Shown: positions 35,623 through 44,135 of the stretch, piece after piece
How positions within the stretch are numbered: position 1 is the stretch's first letter
How the letters are laid out: the number at the start of each line of letters is the position of its first letter
Assembly (NCBI GenBank): GCA_964459305.1
Contig: CAYWNA010000054.1
Coordinates: forward strand, 1 to 60,987
Direction of reading: 5' to 3'
Length of the DNA: 60,987 nt
Source: CAYWNA01 sp964459305
GTDB taxonomy: Bacteria; Planctomycetota; Planctomycetia; Pirellulales; Pirellulaceae
The notes under the pieces: generated by a model
Told to the model about the DNA's origin: nothing
What the model saw: the letters and a program-made list of their open reading frames with translations, nothing else
Databases searched by the model: none
Made by a program: the position numbers and the translations under genes

Positions 35623-35769
35623 ACAACCACCTTTCCTTAATTTGGCGTACCTAAGGGCACTCTTCTTCTCTCTGGCCTTCACGGTGAACGCCACGGCAGC
35701 TATTACACCAAGCAAACCGCAAACGTGCAACCGCCCTGCGTGCAGCCAGATGCCATGGCGATTACCGTG

Positions 35770-35797
35770 GTAGCTGAATTCGCCAGAATTCAGGATC
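35770..35797. repeat. Half copy of palindromic repeat family 2
   Basis: GTAGCTGAATTCGCCAGAAT matches one arm of the family; the second arm is absent. It lies between the lipoprotein and SGNH genes. Confidence 0.6.
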
Positions 35798-35879
35798 GTC
35801 CGCCATATTAGATTTCTGCGAATCCATGCGGCGCCCGGTCGAGAACGAGCAAATGTGCCAATCCTTCCCGGTAGCAGTA

Positions 35880-37001
35880 TCACGGCTGCGGTTCCTCGAC
35901 GACCAATGTCTCCAGCAGTCCATGACCTTTCAGGAATGCATGGATTTCCTCCGCCGCGATTCGGTGTGCGATTTCGTTGGGATGATAGTCCGTGGGGTGG
36001 ACCCATAGGGATTCTGCCTTGTGCTCAGAAAACGCTGGCAAAAGGTCCAGCAGGAGAATGTCGTTACTTAGGCAGAATGCGCAAACTTTGTCGTGGATCT
36101 CGTGAAACGGGTAGTCGTGGAACTCGTGCAGCAGCGGGAACAGAACGATCACCAATTCACCACCCTGGGCCCCTATATTCCCGTTCAGCTCGCCCAAAAG
36201 TTCAAACTTGCCGTTGGCGTTCCTGCCTTTGAACGCTTCGAGGTAGGACCTCCGCGTCATTCGATCCAGTCGAATCCTCTCGAGGCAACGGTGAACGAAG
36301 TTGACCGAGGCGTAGCGGGTGCGCCAAGGGTCGTACTGGTATCCGCCGTTGTTAAAGTCGATGAAGTCCGACCCGATGATGCTTTCCTCGCCGGGCAATC
36401 CGAAGTCGTTGAGGACAAATCCGTAGATCACGAGAGGATAACGCCACTCGGCCGAACACATCGCATACACCGTACAGATTTCTTCGAGCTCATAGCCGGG
36501 CGAGCCCGTGTTCTCGATCCCCAAGTCCTTGCCCCCTTTTGCCAACAGTGTCTCCAATCGCCGAACATAGGTATCCTCGTATCTCACACCTTGGCCCATG
36601 GTAAACGAGTCTCCCAACGCGAGGACCGTGCCTTTGCGGGCGTGAAAGGCCAACACGTCGTCTGGTTTCTCCGTGTGTTTCGGAATTCTCTTGAACGGTG
36701 GACTCACGGCAGCGAACTCAATACCGTAGATGATCTGCTCGCCTTCTTTTCGACTGATGCTGAAGTAGCCGCGAGGATTCGAGTGGTACTCATGAAGATA
36801 CCTCACCAGCTCCGTGTCGCCCTCGATGATCTCCCTATCCAGTTCCCACGTCAGGCCGACTCGGTAGTACTCCGGTCCCCACACCCTCAGGCCGATTTCG
36901 AGGCATGAGAAGCAAATCAACAACGACAGCACGACGACTAGCATCTTGAAAGTGCGACGTTTCACCGCGGACAGATTGCTATCAGGTTTCGTCATGGACA
37001 T
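35880..37001 (-). CDS. Membrane-anchored SGNH hydrolase-like protein, paralog 1
   Basis: A 373-residue protein with one N-terminal transmembrane anchor (about 19-37, MLVVVLSLLICFSCLEIGL) and the rest outside the cell. The catalytic serine lies in ALGDSFTMGQG (Ser132). The N-D block is VLNDFG and the C-terminal D-x-H block is HPTDYHPNEIAH. A conserved SNPRGYF segment precedes the catalytic domain. This layout resembles anchored SGNH acyltransferases/esterases that modify surface polysaccharides (AlgX/PatB-like), but no such substrate is proven. It is followed in tandem by a close paralog (37044-38180) and has a third at 59735-60907; the last 70-110 bp are nearly identical in all three. Confidence 0.82.
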   Translation of the reverse strand: MSMTKPDSNLSAVKRRTFKMLVVVLSLLICFSCLEIGLRVWGPEYYRVGLTWELDREIIEGDTELVRYLHEYHSNPRGYFSISRKEGEQIIYGIEFAAVSPPFKRIPKHTEKPDDVLAFHARKGTVLALGDSFTMGQGVRYEDTYVRRLETLLAKGGKDLGIENTGSPGYELEEICTVYAMCSAEWRYPLVIYGFVLNDFGLPGEESIIGSDFIDFNNGGYQYDPWRTRYASVNFVHRCLERIRLDRMTRRSYLEAFKGRNANGKFELLGELNGNIGAQGGELVIVLFPLLHEFHDYPFHEIHDKVCAFCLSNDILLLDLLPAFSEHKAESLWVHPTDYHPNEIAHRIAAEEIHAFLKGHGLLETLVVEEPQP

Positions 37002-37043
37002 TTCTCGTCTGTGTTGCGGTGCCTCTGGAACGGGCCATACTGG

Positions 37044-38180
37044 CTACGGTTCTTCCACCACCAATGTCTCCAGCAGCCTGTGATGTTTCAGGAATACATG
37101 GATTTGCTTCGCGGCGATTCGGTGTGCGATTTCGTTGGGATGATAGTCCGTGGGGTGGACCCAAAGGGATTCTGCCTTGTGCTCAGAAAACGCTGGCAAT
37201 AGGTCCAGCAGTAGAATGTCGTCTTTTCGGCAAAAGTCGCATACTTTGTCGTGGATTTCCTGAAACGGATAGTCGTGAAACTCGTGCAGCAGCGGGAACA
37301 GAACGATCACAAGCCTGCTATCGTTGAGCTCAGTCTTTCGATTCATCGTTCTCAGGAGTTCGAACTTGTCATCGGCATTCTTGCCTTTGAACGCCTCTAG
37401 GTAGGATTGTCTCGTCGTTCGATCTAGTCGGATCCTCTCGATGCGGCTGTAGACGAAGTTGACCGAAGCGTAGTGGGTGCGCCAAGGATTGTACTGGCAT
37501 CCGCCGTTGTTGAGGTCGATGAAGTCCGAGCCGATGACACTTTCTTTACCAGGCATCCCGAAATCATTAAGTACAAAACCGTAGATCACGAGGGGATAAT
37601 GACTCTCCGCTGAATACAGGTCGTAGGCCGTGCAAATGTGTTCGATCTCGTAACCGGCAACCCCCGTGTTCTTGATCCTTATCGGCTTGCCCTCCTTTGC
37701 CAGCAACTTCTCCAATCGCCGAACATACGTGTCCTCGTATCGCACGCCTTGGCCAAGCGTAAAGGAATCTCCCAACGCCAAAACTGTGTCTTCACGGGTG
37801 ATGAAGGCTAACACGTCCTGTGTATTCTCGATGTTCTCCGGAATCCTCCTGTGCGGCGAGCCCGTAGCATGCATCTCATGCATTTCGAGGCCGTAGACGA
37901 CCGTTTCCCCTCTGGTTCGGCTAATGTCGAAATAACCACGAGGATTTGAGTGGAACTCGTTGAGCCTTCTGATCCTCCCAATAGCTCTGTTGCCCTCCGC
38001 ATCGAGAACCTCAACGCCCAATGTCCTGGTCTCGCCAAACCGGTAGTACTTTGGTCCCCAGACGCTCAGCGTTGTCTCCAGGCACAGGAAACACAGCAGT
38101 ACCGACAGTGTGACGGCCAGCAGCCTGAACGACCATCGCTTTGCCGCGGACGGACTGCGATCAGCTTTCGTTCGAGACAT
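37044..38180 (-). CDS. Membrane-anchored SGNH hydrolase-like protein, paralog 2
   Basis: A 378-residue protein, upstream tandem neighbour of paralog 1. The N-terminal anchor is about 19-38 (LLAVTLSVLLCFLCLETTL). Catalytic serine is Ser139 in ALGDSFTLGQG; VLNDFG and HPTDYHPNEIAH are conserved. ATG 38180 is chosen because it aligns with the starts of the two paralogs (MSRTKAD... against MSMTKPD... and MSASTPD...); ATGs at 38189 and 38210 are also open. Compared with paralog 1 it has a few extra residues before the SNPRGYF block. The 43-bp gap to paralog 1 suggests one transcript. Confidence 0.8.
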   Translation of the reverse strand: MSRTKADRSPSAAKRWSFRLLAVTLSVLLCFLCLETTLSVWGPKYYRFGETRTLGVEVLDAEGNRAIGRIRRLNEFHSNPRGYFDISRTRGETVVYGLEMHEMHATGSPHRRIPENIENTQDVLAFITREDTVLALGDSFTLGQGVRYEDTYVRRLEKLLAKEGKPIRIKNTGVAGYEIEHICTAYDLYSAESHYPLVIYGFVLNDFGMPGKESVIGSDFIDLNNGGCQYNPWRTHYASVNFVYSRIERIRLDRTTRQSYLEAFKGKNADDKFELLRTMNRKTELNDSRLVIVLFPLLHEFHDYPFQEIHDKVCDFCRKDDILLLDLLPAFSEHKAESLWVHPTDYHPNEIAHRIAAKQIHVFLKHHRLLETLVVEEP

Positions 38181-38292
38181 GCTGTTCATAAGCTGCTCTC
38201 GGGCGAACATGACTCGTTTGACCGCAAGCCGGAGGCGTGCGCGTTAAACGGGCGGATGTACCATTTCAAACACGCCACCCCCGCCTCGGCTC

Positions 38293-38411
38293 TTTGAAGT
38301 TGCGCTGGCGGGAAATCGTAGCCGAATTCGCCAGAATTTGGTACGGGCGCCGGCTTGCGAGGCCCAATTCCATCCAAATTCTGGCGAATTCGGCTACAGC
38401 GCAACTTCAAA
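38293..38411. repeat. Nested palindromic repeat (family 2), copy e
   Basis: The inner family-2 hairpin occupies 38318-38397. It is enclosed by an additional 14-bp inverted pair TTTGAAGTTGCGCT (38293-38306) and AGCGCAACTTCAAA (38398-38411). It lies between two minus-strand genes. Confidence 0.8.
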
Positions 38412-38418
38412 ACCTCGG

Positions 38419-41400
38419 CTACCAGTTGGCGTGAGGGTATAACCCTTGCTGCTCGACGGCAATGTAGGATCCTGGCGTTACGTTTTTCCATTCCTCGACG
38501 TTGCCAGATGGCCAGATGATCCGTAATACCTCGACAGTTTGACGGTCACCCAGACCCACATGAACGCTGCGATCACATGCCGACTGGTAGCTGCCTCCGC
38601 CGACCACTTCGCGAACGATCTTCAGGTCCAAACCTTCGGCCTCAACGCGTGCGTTAACCGCCGAGCGATTCGATCTGTCGCGACCGATCAACTTGACGAT
38701 TACGCTGCCGTAGGCTGTGTCCGTGTCGTTCCTCAAGACAACCGACGGCGAGAGTTGATGGGACACAACGACATCGATATCACCATCGTGATCCAAATCG
38801 CCTGTTGCGACGCCACGTCCAAGCCACAATTGTTGGAAGTAGTCGCCGGCCCACGTCGTCACTTCGTCGAAGCCTCCACTCCGGCGGTTGAGGAAGACTT
38901 GAGGATTCATGGCATAGGGCGGATTTCCGGCCCTCCAACGCCAGTCGTCTACATGGCCACTGGCGATGAACAGGTCCAACCATCCATCGTTTTCAAAGTC
39001 CACGAACTTGACTCCCCAACTGAGCTTCTGTCGGCTTGGGGCCGCCAGATGGCTTTGCGAACTGATGTCGTCGAACATATGGCCGTCAATGTTGCGGTAC
39101 AATGTGTTGGTGCCCATGTAGAAGTGGGTCAGGAACAAATCGATCCAGCCATCGGCGTCGTAGTCGCCATAGCCGATGCCCATGCTGGCCTCGGCGCCTC
39201 CCATGCCGTTGACTGCGGCTCCCATCAGCATCGCCCGCTCGTCGAAACGCGGCAGAAGGGTCCCGGCCGCGGATTCACTGGACGGGGCTTCGTCCTGGCC
39301 TGTCTGATTCATGTAGAGAAAGTTCGGCGTAGCATCATTGCCCACGTAAATGTCGGGCCAGCCGTCTTGGTTCATGTCGAAGACGACAATCCCCAAGCCT
39401 TTTCCATCGACACCGTTGATTCCAGTCCCGCGACCTCGGTTTTCGAATCCGCCGCGGCCATCGGAAATGAACAGCACGTCGTCGGCGGCCGGGTACATCG
39501 TGGGCGGGCAACACGTGTAGCCGTCCGGACTGTTTTTTTCGGGACAGAGCCGTGGGGCCTTCGGATCTTCGACAACGTAGCTGACAACGTAAAGATCCAA
39601 ATTGCCGTCGCGATTCAAGTCCGCAAACGCCGCGCTGGAGTTCCATAATTCGACGTCCGTTCCCGTGACATCCGTGAAATCACTGAAAGTTCCGTCCCCA
39701 TTGTTGCGCCAGAAACGATTGCGACCGAAGGCCGTGACGTACAGATCTTCGAATCCGTCGCCGTCGTAGTCGCCCACGGCACAGCCGTGGCAGAAGCCTT
39801 CCCAACGCACGCCGGCCTGGTCCGTCGCAAGCGCAAATTGACCGTTGCCCAAATTGCGATACAACTGGTTCGAATTCTCGCCCGTTGTTCCTTCTTTCGG
39901 CACTCGGCAACCGTCGGTGAAAAAGATATCCAGCCAGCCGTCTCCGTCGTAGTCGAACAAGCCGACACCACCGCCGTTGGACTCGATGATGCGGTGTTGC
40001 CGACGCATGTCGTCGTAGCGTTCGAAGCTGATGCCAACTGCCGTGGAAATCTCCTCGAAATGCGGGAGAATTCCGTGCGGGGCCGAAGAGGCTGTGAGGA
40101 CTTCGCCTACGTTTGCCGCAACCGGGACATCTGCGGCTGGGCTTGATGCGGCCATGTCCTGCTTCGCTACGGGTGTTGCGTCCGCCAAGGTCGAATCACG
40201 GAACGGCGAAGATATCTCCTCCGGATCACCCATCTCATCCAGTCGGGCAACGAGTTGCTGACCGCCTTCGTGTTTCGGATCGGTCTTCTGGATCAGCTTC
40301 GCCATGTGGCGCGCGGAGTCGTACAGGCCGACTTCCACGCAAAGATTGGCAATCTCGATCATCGGTTCGATTTCATCTTCGTGAAAAAGAACCCAAGCAA
40401 GACGGTTTCCCATTCTGGCCAACACGCTGGATCGGCGCAACGCTTCTTTCTGCTCCTCTTCGCGTCCGAGGGCGCGGTAGGCCATGGCGAGCCCCAAGTA
40501 AGACTCGGCGTTGGCCGGGTCGGACTCCACTGCCGCCAGAAAACAACGCACGGCCTTGGCGTGCTCGCCACGGTGGTTGCGAAAATGACCGCGCATTCGC
40601 GTCAACAACCAAGGCTCGGACTGGTTGATCGGAGGCAGACGATCAAGCACGGCCGCGATAATCTCCCAGTCGCCTTGCTCGTGCAAAATAGCCAGGTAGG
40701 CTGCGTGGGCTGGCAGGCTGTGCGGTTGCTCCGCGCAGCACTTTTCCAGAACGCTGCGTGCCTCGTCCAAACTCCCTGCTCCGGTGTGATATCTTCCCAG
40801 CGCAACACGCAGTCGAAAGTCGTCCGGATCCTGTTTCCAGAAGCCCTCGTGCCAGGCGATGGCCGTCGGCCCGTTCCAACGCAAAATGCTGGGAAAGCAG
40901 TAGGCCACTGTCTCGAACGTGCCCGCGTATCCCAGATCGTGAACCTCGCGGAGGACTTCTTGCCGTTCTTCGAAACGAAGCTCGACTTCCAGCAGAAATC
41001 GGAGCAGGCGCAAGGCGCTCACGTAGTGCTGAACCGTCAAGTGCGGCGACTCGCGTTCAAGCTGAATGAACTCTCTGAGCTTTGCTTCGCTTTGCCGAGC
41101 CCGGTTCAGTTTGGCAAAGTGATATGCCTGCTGGAATCGCGCCAAGTGGCCGTATCGCGGATGATCGGGTGGAATTCCTTCCAGGCAGACGACCGCTGCG
41201 GCGATTTGATCCTCTTCCACCAAGGCCTCGCCCAACCAAGACAACACGTCGAAATGGTCCGGCTCGCGGTGGTAGTGTTCCCGAAACGCGTTGGCCCCTG
41301 CGTCGTACAATCGTTGCGATATGCCAGGCGGTAAGATCGGGCGCGAGGGGGGCGACGGTCTGGATCGAATCGCCACGCCGGCAATGGCGAGAATCGTCAA

Positions 41401-41448
41401 TACGGCCAGCGCCATCCATATGACTCGCGTTCTGCCGTGGCGGATCAC
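38419..41448 (-). CDS. Membrane-anchored TPR + FG-GAP/VCBS + ASPIC/UnbV protein
   Basis: About 1009 residues. A transmembrane helix near the N-terminus (WMALAVLTILAIAGVAI) is followed by a TPR-like helical region (about 60-390), a linker, then FG-GAP/VCBS propeller repeats with calcium-binding D-x-D-G-D loops (GLFDYDGDGWLDIFF, VGDYDGDGFEDLYV, FADLNRDGNLDLYV, GDYDADGWIDLFL, GDLDHDGDIDVVV), and a C-terminal ASPIC/UnbV domain (about 905-1000, VGGGSYQSACDRSVHVGLGD, IIWPSGNVEEW). This combination is typical of exported planctomycete proteins and of CRTAC1-like proteins; the function is unknown. There is no good ATG: GTG 41448 has AAAGG at 7 bp and is preferred over TTG 41493. Confidence 0.85.
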   Translation of the reverse strand: MIRHGRTRVIWMALAVLTILAIAGVAIRSRPSPPSRPILPPGISQRLYDAGANAFREHYHREPDHFDVLSWLGEALVEEDQIAAAVVCLEGIPPDHPRYGHLARFQQAYHFAKLNRARQSEAKLREFIQLERESPHLTVQHYVSALRLLRFLLEVELRFEERQEVLREVHDLGYAGTFETVAYCFPSILRWNGPTAIAWHEGFWKQDPDDFRLRVALGRYHTGAGSLDEARSVLEKCCAEQPHSLPAHAAYLAILHEQGDWEIIAAVLDRLPPINQSEPWLLTRMRGHFRNHRGEHAKAVRCFLAAVESDPANAESYLGLAMAYRALGREEEQKEALRRSSVLARMGNRLAWVLFHEDEIEPMIEIANLCVEVGLYDSARHMAKLIQKTDPKHEGGQQLVARLDEMGDPEEISSPFRDSTLADATPVAKQDMAASSPAADVPVAANVGEVLTASSAPHGILPHFEEISTAVGISFERYDDMRRQHRIIESNGGGVGLFDYDGDGWLDIFFTDGCRVPKEGTTGENSNQLYRNLGNGQFALATDQAGVRWEGFCHGCAVGDYDGDGFEDLYVTAFGRNRFWRNNGDGTFSDFTDVTGTDVELWNSSAAFADLNRDGNLDLYVVSYVVEDPKAPRLCPEKNSPDGYTCCPPTMYPAADDVLFISDGRGGFENRGRGTGINGVDGKGLGIVVFDMNQDGWPDIYVGNDATPNFLYMNQTGQDEAPSSESAAGTLLPRFDERAMLMGAAVNGMGGAEASMGIGYGDYDADGWIDLFLTHFYMGTNTLYRNIDGHMFDDISSQSHLAAPSRQKLSWGVKFVDFENDGWLDLFIASGHVDDWRWRAGNPPYAMNPQVFLNRRSGGFDEVTTWAGDYFQQLWLGRGVATGDLDHDGDIDVVVSHQLSPSVVLRNDTDTAYGSVIVKLIGRDRSNRSAVNARVEAEGLDLKIVREVVGGGSYQSACDRSVHVGLGDRQTVEVLRIIWPSGNVEEWKNVTPGSYIAVEQQGLYPHANW

Positions 41449-41496
41449 TTGGAGGCCTTTCGCTAGAGCGTTGTTCGAGAGATCAGTGTCCAATTT

Positions 41497-41566
41497 CGTG
41501 GGATAGGCTTCCAGCCTGTCAGTGTCTGAAGTTCCGCAAAATGACAGGCTGAAAACCTATCCCACG
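41497..41566. repeat. RAYT-cognate REP palindrome, copy 1 (3' side of the transposase gene)
   Basis: GTGGGATAGGCTTCCAGCC...GGCTGAAAACCTATCCCAC, 70 bp. The stop codon and last codons of the RAYT gene (S-H-V-G-stop) fall inside this element. Confidence 0.85.
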
Positions 41567-42270
41567 TGTGACTTCTGGATCGCATCACCAGAATTCACGG
41601 GCGCATTCGCGCGAATCCTTGCTGAAGACCAGTACCAGTCTTCCGGTCGCTCAACCAAACCGGCTTTCACCGGATTGTTCTCAATGTACTCAATAATGCG
41701 ATACATCTCGGCTTCGTCTCTAGCCCAATGGTCGAACGTTTCTGTCTGCCAATAGGCTCTCGACTCGCCACGGATACGGTTACACATCGTGCTTGTGTAG
41801 CTCTGAATACTGTGCGAGATCATCTCCCTTGGCGTTCTTCGTTTGCGCCCTTTCGCAAGCGACCGTTCCAGGGCGTCCTGCGACCATTCTTCGTCCGGGA
41901 GGAATAACCAATGGTGGTGACTGGGCATAACGACAAAAGCGAGCAGTGTGTATCGTTCATCGGCAAAGTGAAGGAAGGCGTCTTGGACGATTCCTGCTTG
42001 GCGTTCATCTTCAAGGTGCCGAACGGGACTCTGGTGATCCAGCAATTCATCGACGAGACGGAACACAAGTTTGTGTTTCCTGCGTTCCCACTCGTACTCG
42101 CTAAATCGCGGTGGTCGAGAACGCTGTTCCAATTTACTCCGATATTGCCGGATCCTGGACAATCCAGCCGCTGAAATGCTGCCTTCAAGACAAGCGGTAA
42201 CGAAAACCGGCTTGCCTTCAACGTCCCAATGCGGCAAGTGCCGCCGCCGAAAGATCCCGTCAATCTGCAT
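41557..42270 (-). CDS. REP-associated tyrosine transposase (RAYT, Y1/HUH family)
   Basis: A 237-residue single-strand DNA nuclease/transposase of the IS200/IS605-related Y1_Tnp family. The HUH motif is present as MPSHHHWLF (His118, His120); a candidate nucleophile is Tyr158 in QSYTSTMCNRI. The family hallmark YIENNPVKAGLVERPEDWYW follows, ending YWSSAR. RAYTs bind and move REP palindromes rather than carrying their own ends. Palindromes of one family flank the gene at both ends (41497-41566 and 42287-42347) and another copy lies at 43698-43791, so the substrate can be named from sequence. ATG 42270 starts after the 5' palindrome. The gene is intact. Confidence 0.92.
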   Translation of the reverse strand: MQIDGIFRRRHLPHWDVEGKPVFVTACLEGSISAAGLSRIRQYRSKLEQRSRPPRFSEYEWERRKHKLVFRLVDELLDHQSPVRHLEDERQAGIVQDAFLHFADERYTLLAFVVMPSHHHWLFLPDEEWSQDALERSLAKGRKRRTPREMISHSIQSYTSTMCNRIRGESRAYWQTETFDHWARDEAEMYRIIEYIENNPVKAGLVERPEDWYWSSARIRANAPVNSGDAIQKSHVG

Positions 42271-42286
42271 GAGAAGGGCGCCTTGG

Positions 42287-42347
42287 CGTGGGACAGGCTT
42301 CCAGCCTGTCAACCGAGTGATACGACAGGCTGGAAGCCTATCCCACG
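42287..42347. repeat. RAYT-cognate REP palindrome, copy 2 (5' side)
   Basis: GTGGGACAGGCTTCCAGCC...GGCTGGAAGCCTATCCCAC, 61 bp, immediately 5' of the RAYT gene. Confidence 0.9.
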
Positions 42348-42359
42348 ACTCCAAATGAC

Positions 42360-42393
42360 AAAAGGGCTCCTTGCCTGTACGGCTAAGGAGCCC
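42360..42393 (-). terminator. Intrinsic terminator of the DUF1559 gene
   Basis: A 9-bp perfect stem GGGCTCCTT/AAGGAGCCC (42364-42372 with 42385-42393), followed on the minus strand by TTTTG. It lies 52 bp beyond the DUF1559 stop. Confidence 0.8.
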
Positions 42394-42444
42394 ATGTAGA
42401 TTGTGGCCGAACGTTGTTGGACGCCGTTTGGCGTCTGCACAAGA

Positions 42445-43500
42445 CTAGAACTGCGGAATCGCTTCGCCGTTGCCGATCGAGTTGAGAGCCCGCATGACGT
42501 TGTTCTGGTCCATGTCCTGACTGGCAAATCTTACGGAACCATCAGCCAATGCCAAATGGCAACCGCCCGGGTGGAGACTCTTCGGCCCATGCTGGCCATC
42601 CCCACTGCCCCAACATGGCATTCTGTCCGGATTCCTGAGATTAACGCAATGGTGCACATCATCGGGGTTACTTGTCTGGTCGTTGATCCCCTGGCAGTCA
42701 CCTTGGTTGTCACAGCCACCAACCACAACACCACGTCCCAGCGCCCACACACCGCGCGGATCGTTTCTGTGAGGAGCAGCCCGAATCTCCCAGATCGCGG
42801 CGCTGTTCGAAGTACCGTCAATCACGTCTGACATCGTTGCCGATCCTTTCTTACCGCGACGCCCTCCGCCATGACCCGCGAGCCCCTTTCTTTGAGCGCT
42901 TATGTCGACCCAGAACCTCGTGGCCATCCCGGCTGTGCCACCAACCAGCCTTCCCATACTGATGCCGTAGCTGGCACGCGCCCACGGTCGATTCGCGCCG
43001 CCGTACCTGGTAAAGGCCCTCTGTGGCGCAGCACCATAATCAGATGGACATGTATACCCGTCGATGTACGTACCTCGGACTGCAACGTTAGGGCTATTGT
43101 TAGGGTTTGGAGAAAAGCCATTGCCATTGGTGGATACATACTCCCCAATGAAGTCGTATTGGTCGTGCAGCGCTTGCTGCTCGACGAAGGGCAGAATCAG
43201 CACCATCCATGACGGGCCGTAGCGGCCGTTGCGATTGTTTCCCATTTCTTGACGGATAGGCAACCAACTGTTTCTGTTCGCCCACAGCATTGCCGGAGGG
43301 AAGATTTGGTAGGTGTCGTGATAGTTCTGGAGCGCGATTCCCAACTGTTTCATGTTGTTCGCGCATTCAGCTCGGCGAGCCGCCTCACGGGCGGCCTGAA
43401 TGGCCGGCAGCAACAACGCCACCAAGATTCCGATGATCGCAATGACCACCAATAGCTCGACGAGTGTAAAACCTCGTCGCCTGCAATTCACACGAGCCAT
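42445..43500 (-). CDS. DUF1559 prepilin-like protein
   Basis: A 351-residue protein of the large planctomycete DUF1559 family. The type IV/II prepilin cleavage and N-methylation motif is at residues 8-29 (RRRGFTLVELLVVIAIIGI), followed by the hydrophobic helix and an A-A-R-E-A-A-R-R turn. The C-terminal signature H-P-G-G-C-H...ADGSVRF matches the H-x9-DG motif. Members are thought to be pseudopilins assembled by a type II secretion-like system or surface structures. ATG 43500 is preceded by AGGGGAA. It is a stand-alone gene with its own terminator; no pilus genes are adjacent. Confidence 0.95.
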   Translation of the reverse strand: MARVNCRRRGFTLVELLVVIAIIGILVALLLPAIQAAREAARRAECANNMKQLGIALQNYHDTYQIFPPAMLWANRNSWLPIRQEMGNNRNGRYGPSWMVLILPFVEQQALHDQYDFIGEYVSTNGNGFSPNPNNSPNVAVRGTYIDGYTCPSDYGAAPQRAFTRYGGANRPWARASYGISMGRLVGGTAGMATRFWVDISAQRKGLAGHGGGRRGKKGSATMSDVIDGTSNSAAIWEIRAAPHRNDPRGVWALGRGVVVGGCDNQGDCQGINDQTSNPDDVHHCVNLRNPDRMPCWGSGDGQHGPKSLHPGGCHLALADGSVRFASQDMDQNNVMRALNSIGNGEAIPQF

Positions 43501-43697
43501 TTTGGTTCCCCTACGTAAGAACTAGGAATGTAATAAGGCAGAAAGAACAAAAAATCTCATTGAGAAAGTAACCCCAGAGAAAGATTTTCCTACGCAGAAA
43601 CATACCTAGATATAACCGCACTGTCAAGCATCGACACAATAAACCGGACACTGAACCGAAGGCCAAAGGAGGCTGCTGAAATACTAGCAGTCATGGG

Positions 43698-43791
43698 CGT
43701 GGGATAGGCTTCCAGCCTGTCATGCTTGTGTATTCTTAGCTTCCGAGTTTGCCTGAACGACCTCTTTGACAGGCTGGAAGCCTATCCCACG
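43698..43791. repeat. RAYT-cognate REP palindrome, copy 3
   Basis: GTGGGATAGGCTTCCAGCC...GGCTGGAAGCCTATCCCAC, with a longer 46-nt loop, 94 bp in all. It is the only copy in the window away from the RAYT gene. Confidence 0.9.
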
Positions 43792-43988
43792 TACTTTCTC
43801 AGCAGTCTCCAAAGAACTCCGATTCTACCCATTCCTAATACGCATTGGACCGCGCAGGAGTTCGCAGGTTTCCATCATTTTTCGTGATTCTGGCAGCACG
43901 CCCTCCTGACGCAGGCCGGTGAGGTACGACAGAGTGGGTGGCCGTCGATGCATGCGGAGAATTCGCCGAGGTCCTGCTTTTTCGGACC

Positions 43989-44119
43989 TAGTGCTTTGGC
44001 ACATCTAAGAATTAGGGTTGGCTAGGTCAGCCGGCACGCGCTAGCGTCCGGTTTTCCCAGGGAAACCGTAGGCTAGCGCCAAACGACTAATCCTATGACC
44101 AAGCTGTGCCAAAGCACTA
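43989..44119. repeat. 131-bp palindromic element with 15-bp perfect terminal inverted repeats (family 6)
   Basis: Ends are TAGTGCTTTGGCACA (43989-44003) and TGTGCCAAAGCACTA (44105-44119). An inner imperfect inverted pair includes CGCTAGCGTCCGGTTTT and AAACCGTAGGCTAGCG. No coding capacity. MITE-like or compound REP; no clear target-site duplication. Confidence 0.8.
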
Positions 44120-44135
44120 GGGTCTCAATGCGCAA

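Larger units (their letters stand above)
43501..44135. other. Gene-free interval with two palindromic elements
   Basis: No supported gene. It holds the promoter side of the DUF1559 gene (43501-43697, AT-rich for this genome), a RAYT-cognate REP (43698-43791), about 200 bp with nothing recognised (43792-43988), and a 131-bp element with perfect terminal inverted repeats (43989-44119). Confidence 0.7.

Noticed and set aside
38539..39648. A 369-codon frame antisense to the FG-GAP/UnbV protein
   Set aside because: The opposite strand has repeated calcium-binding D-x-D-G-D loops in register; the antisense frame is explained by them.
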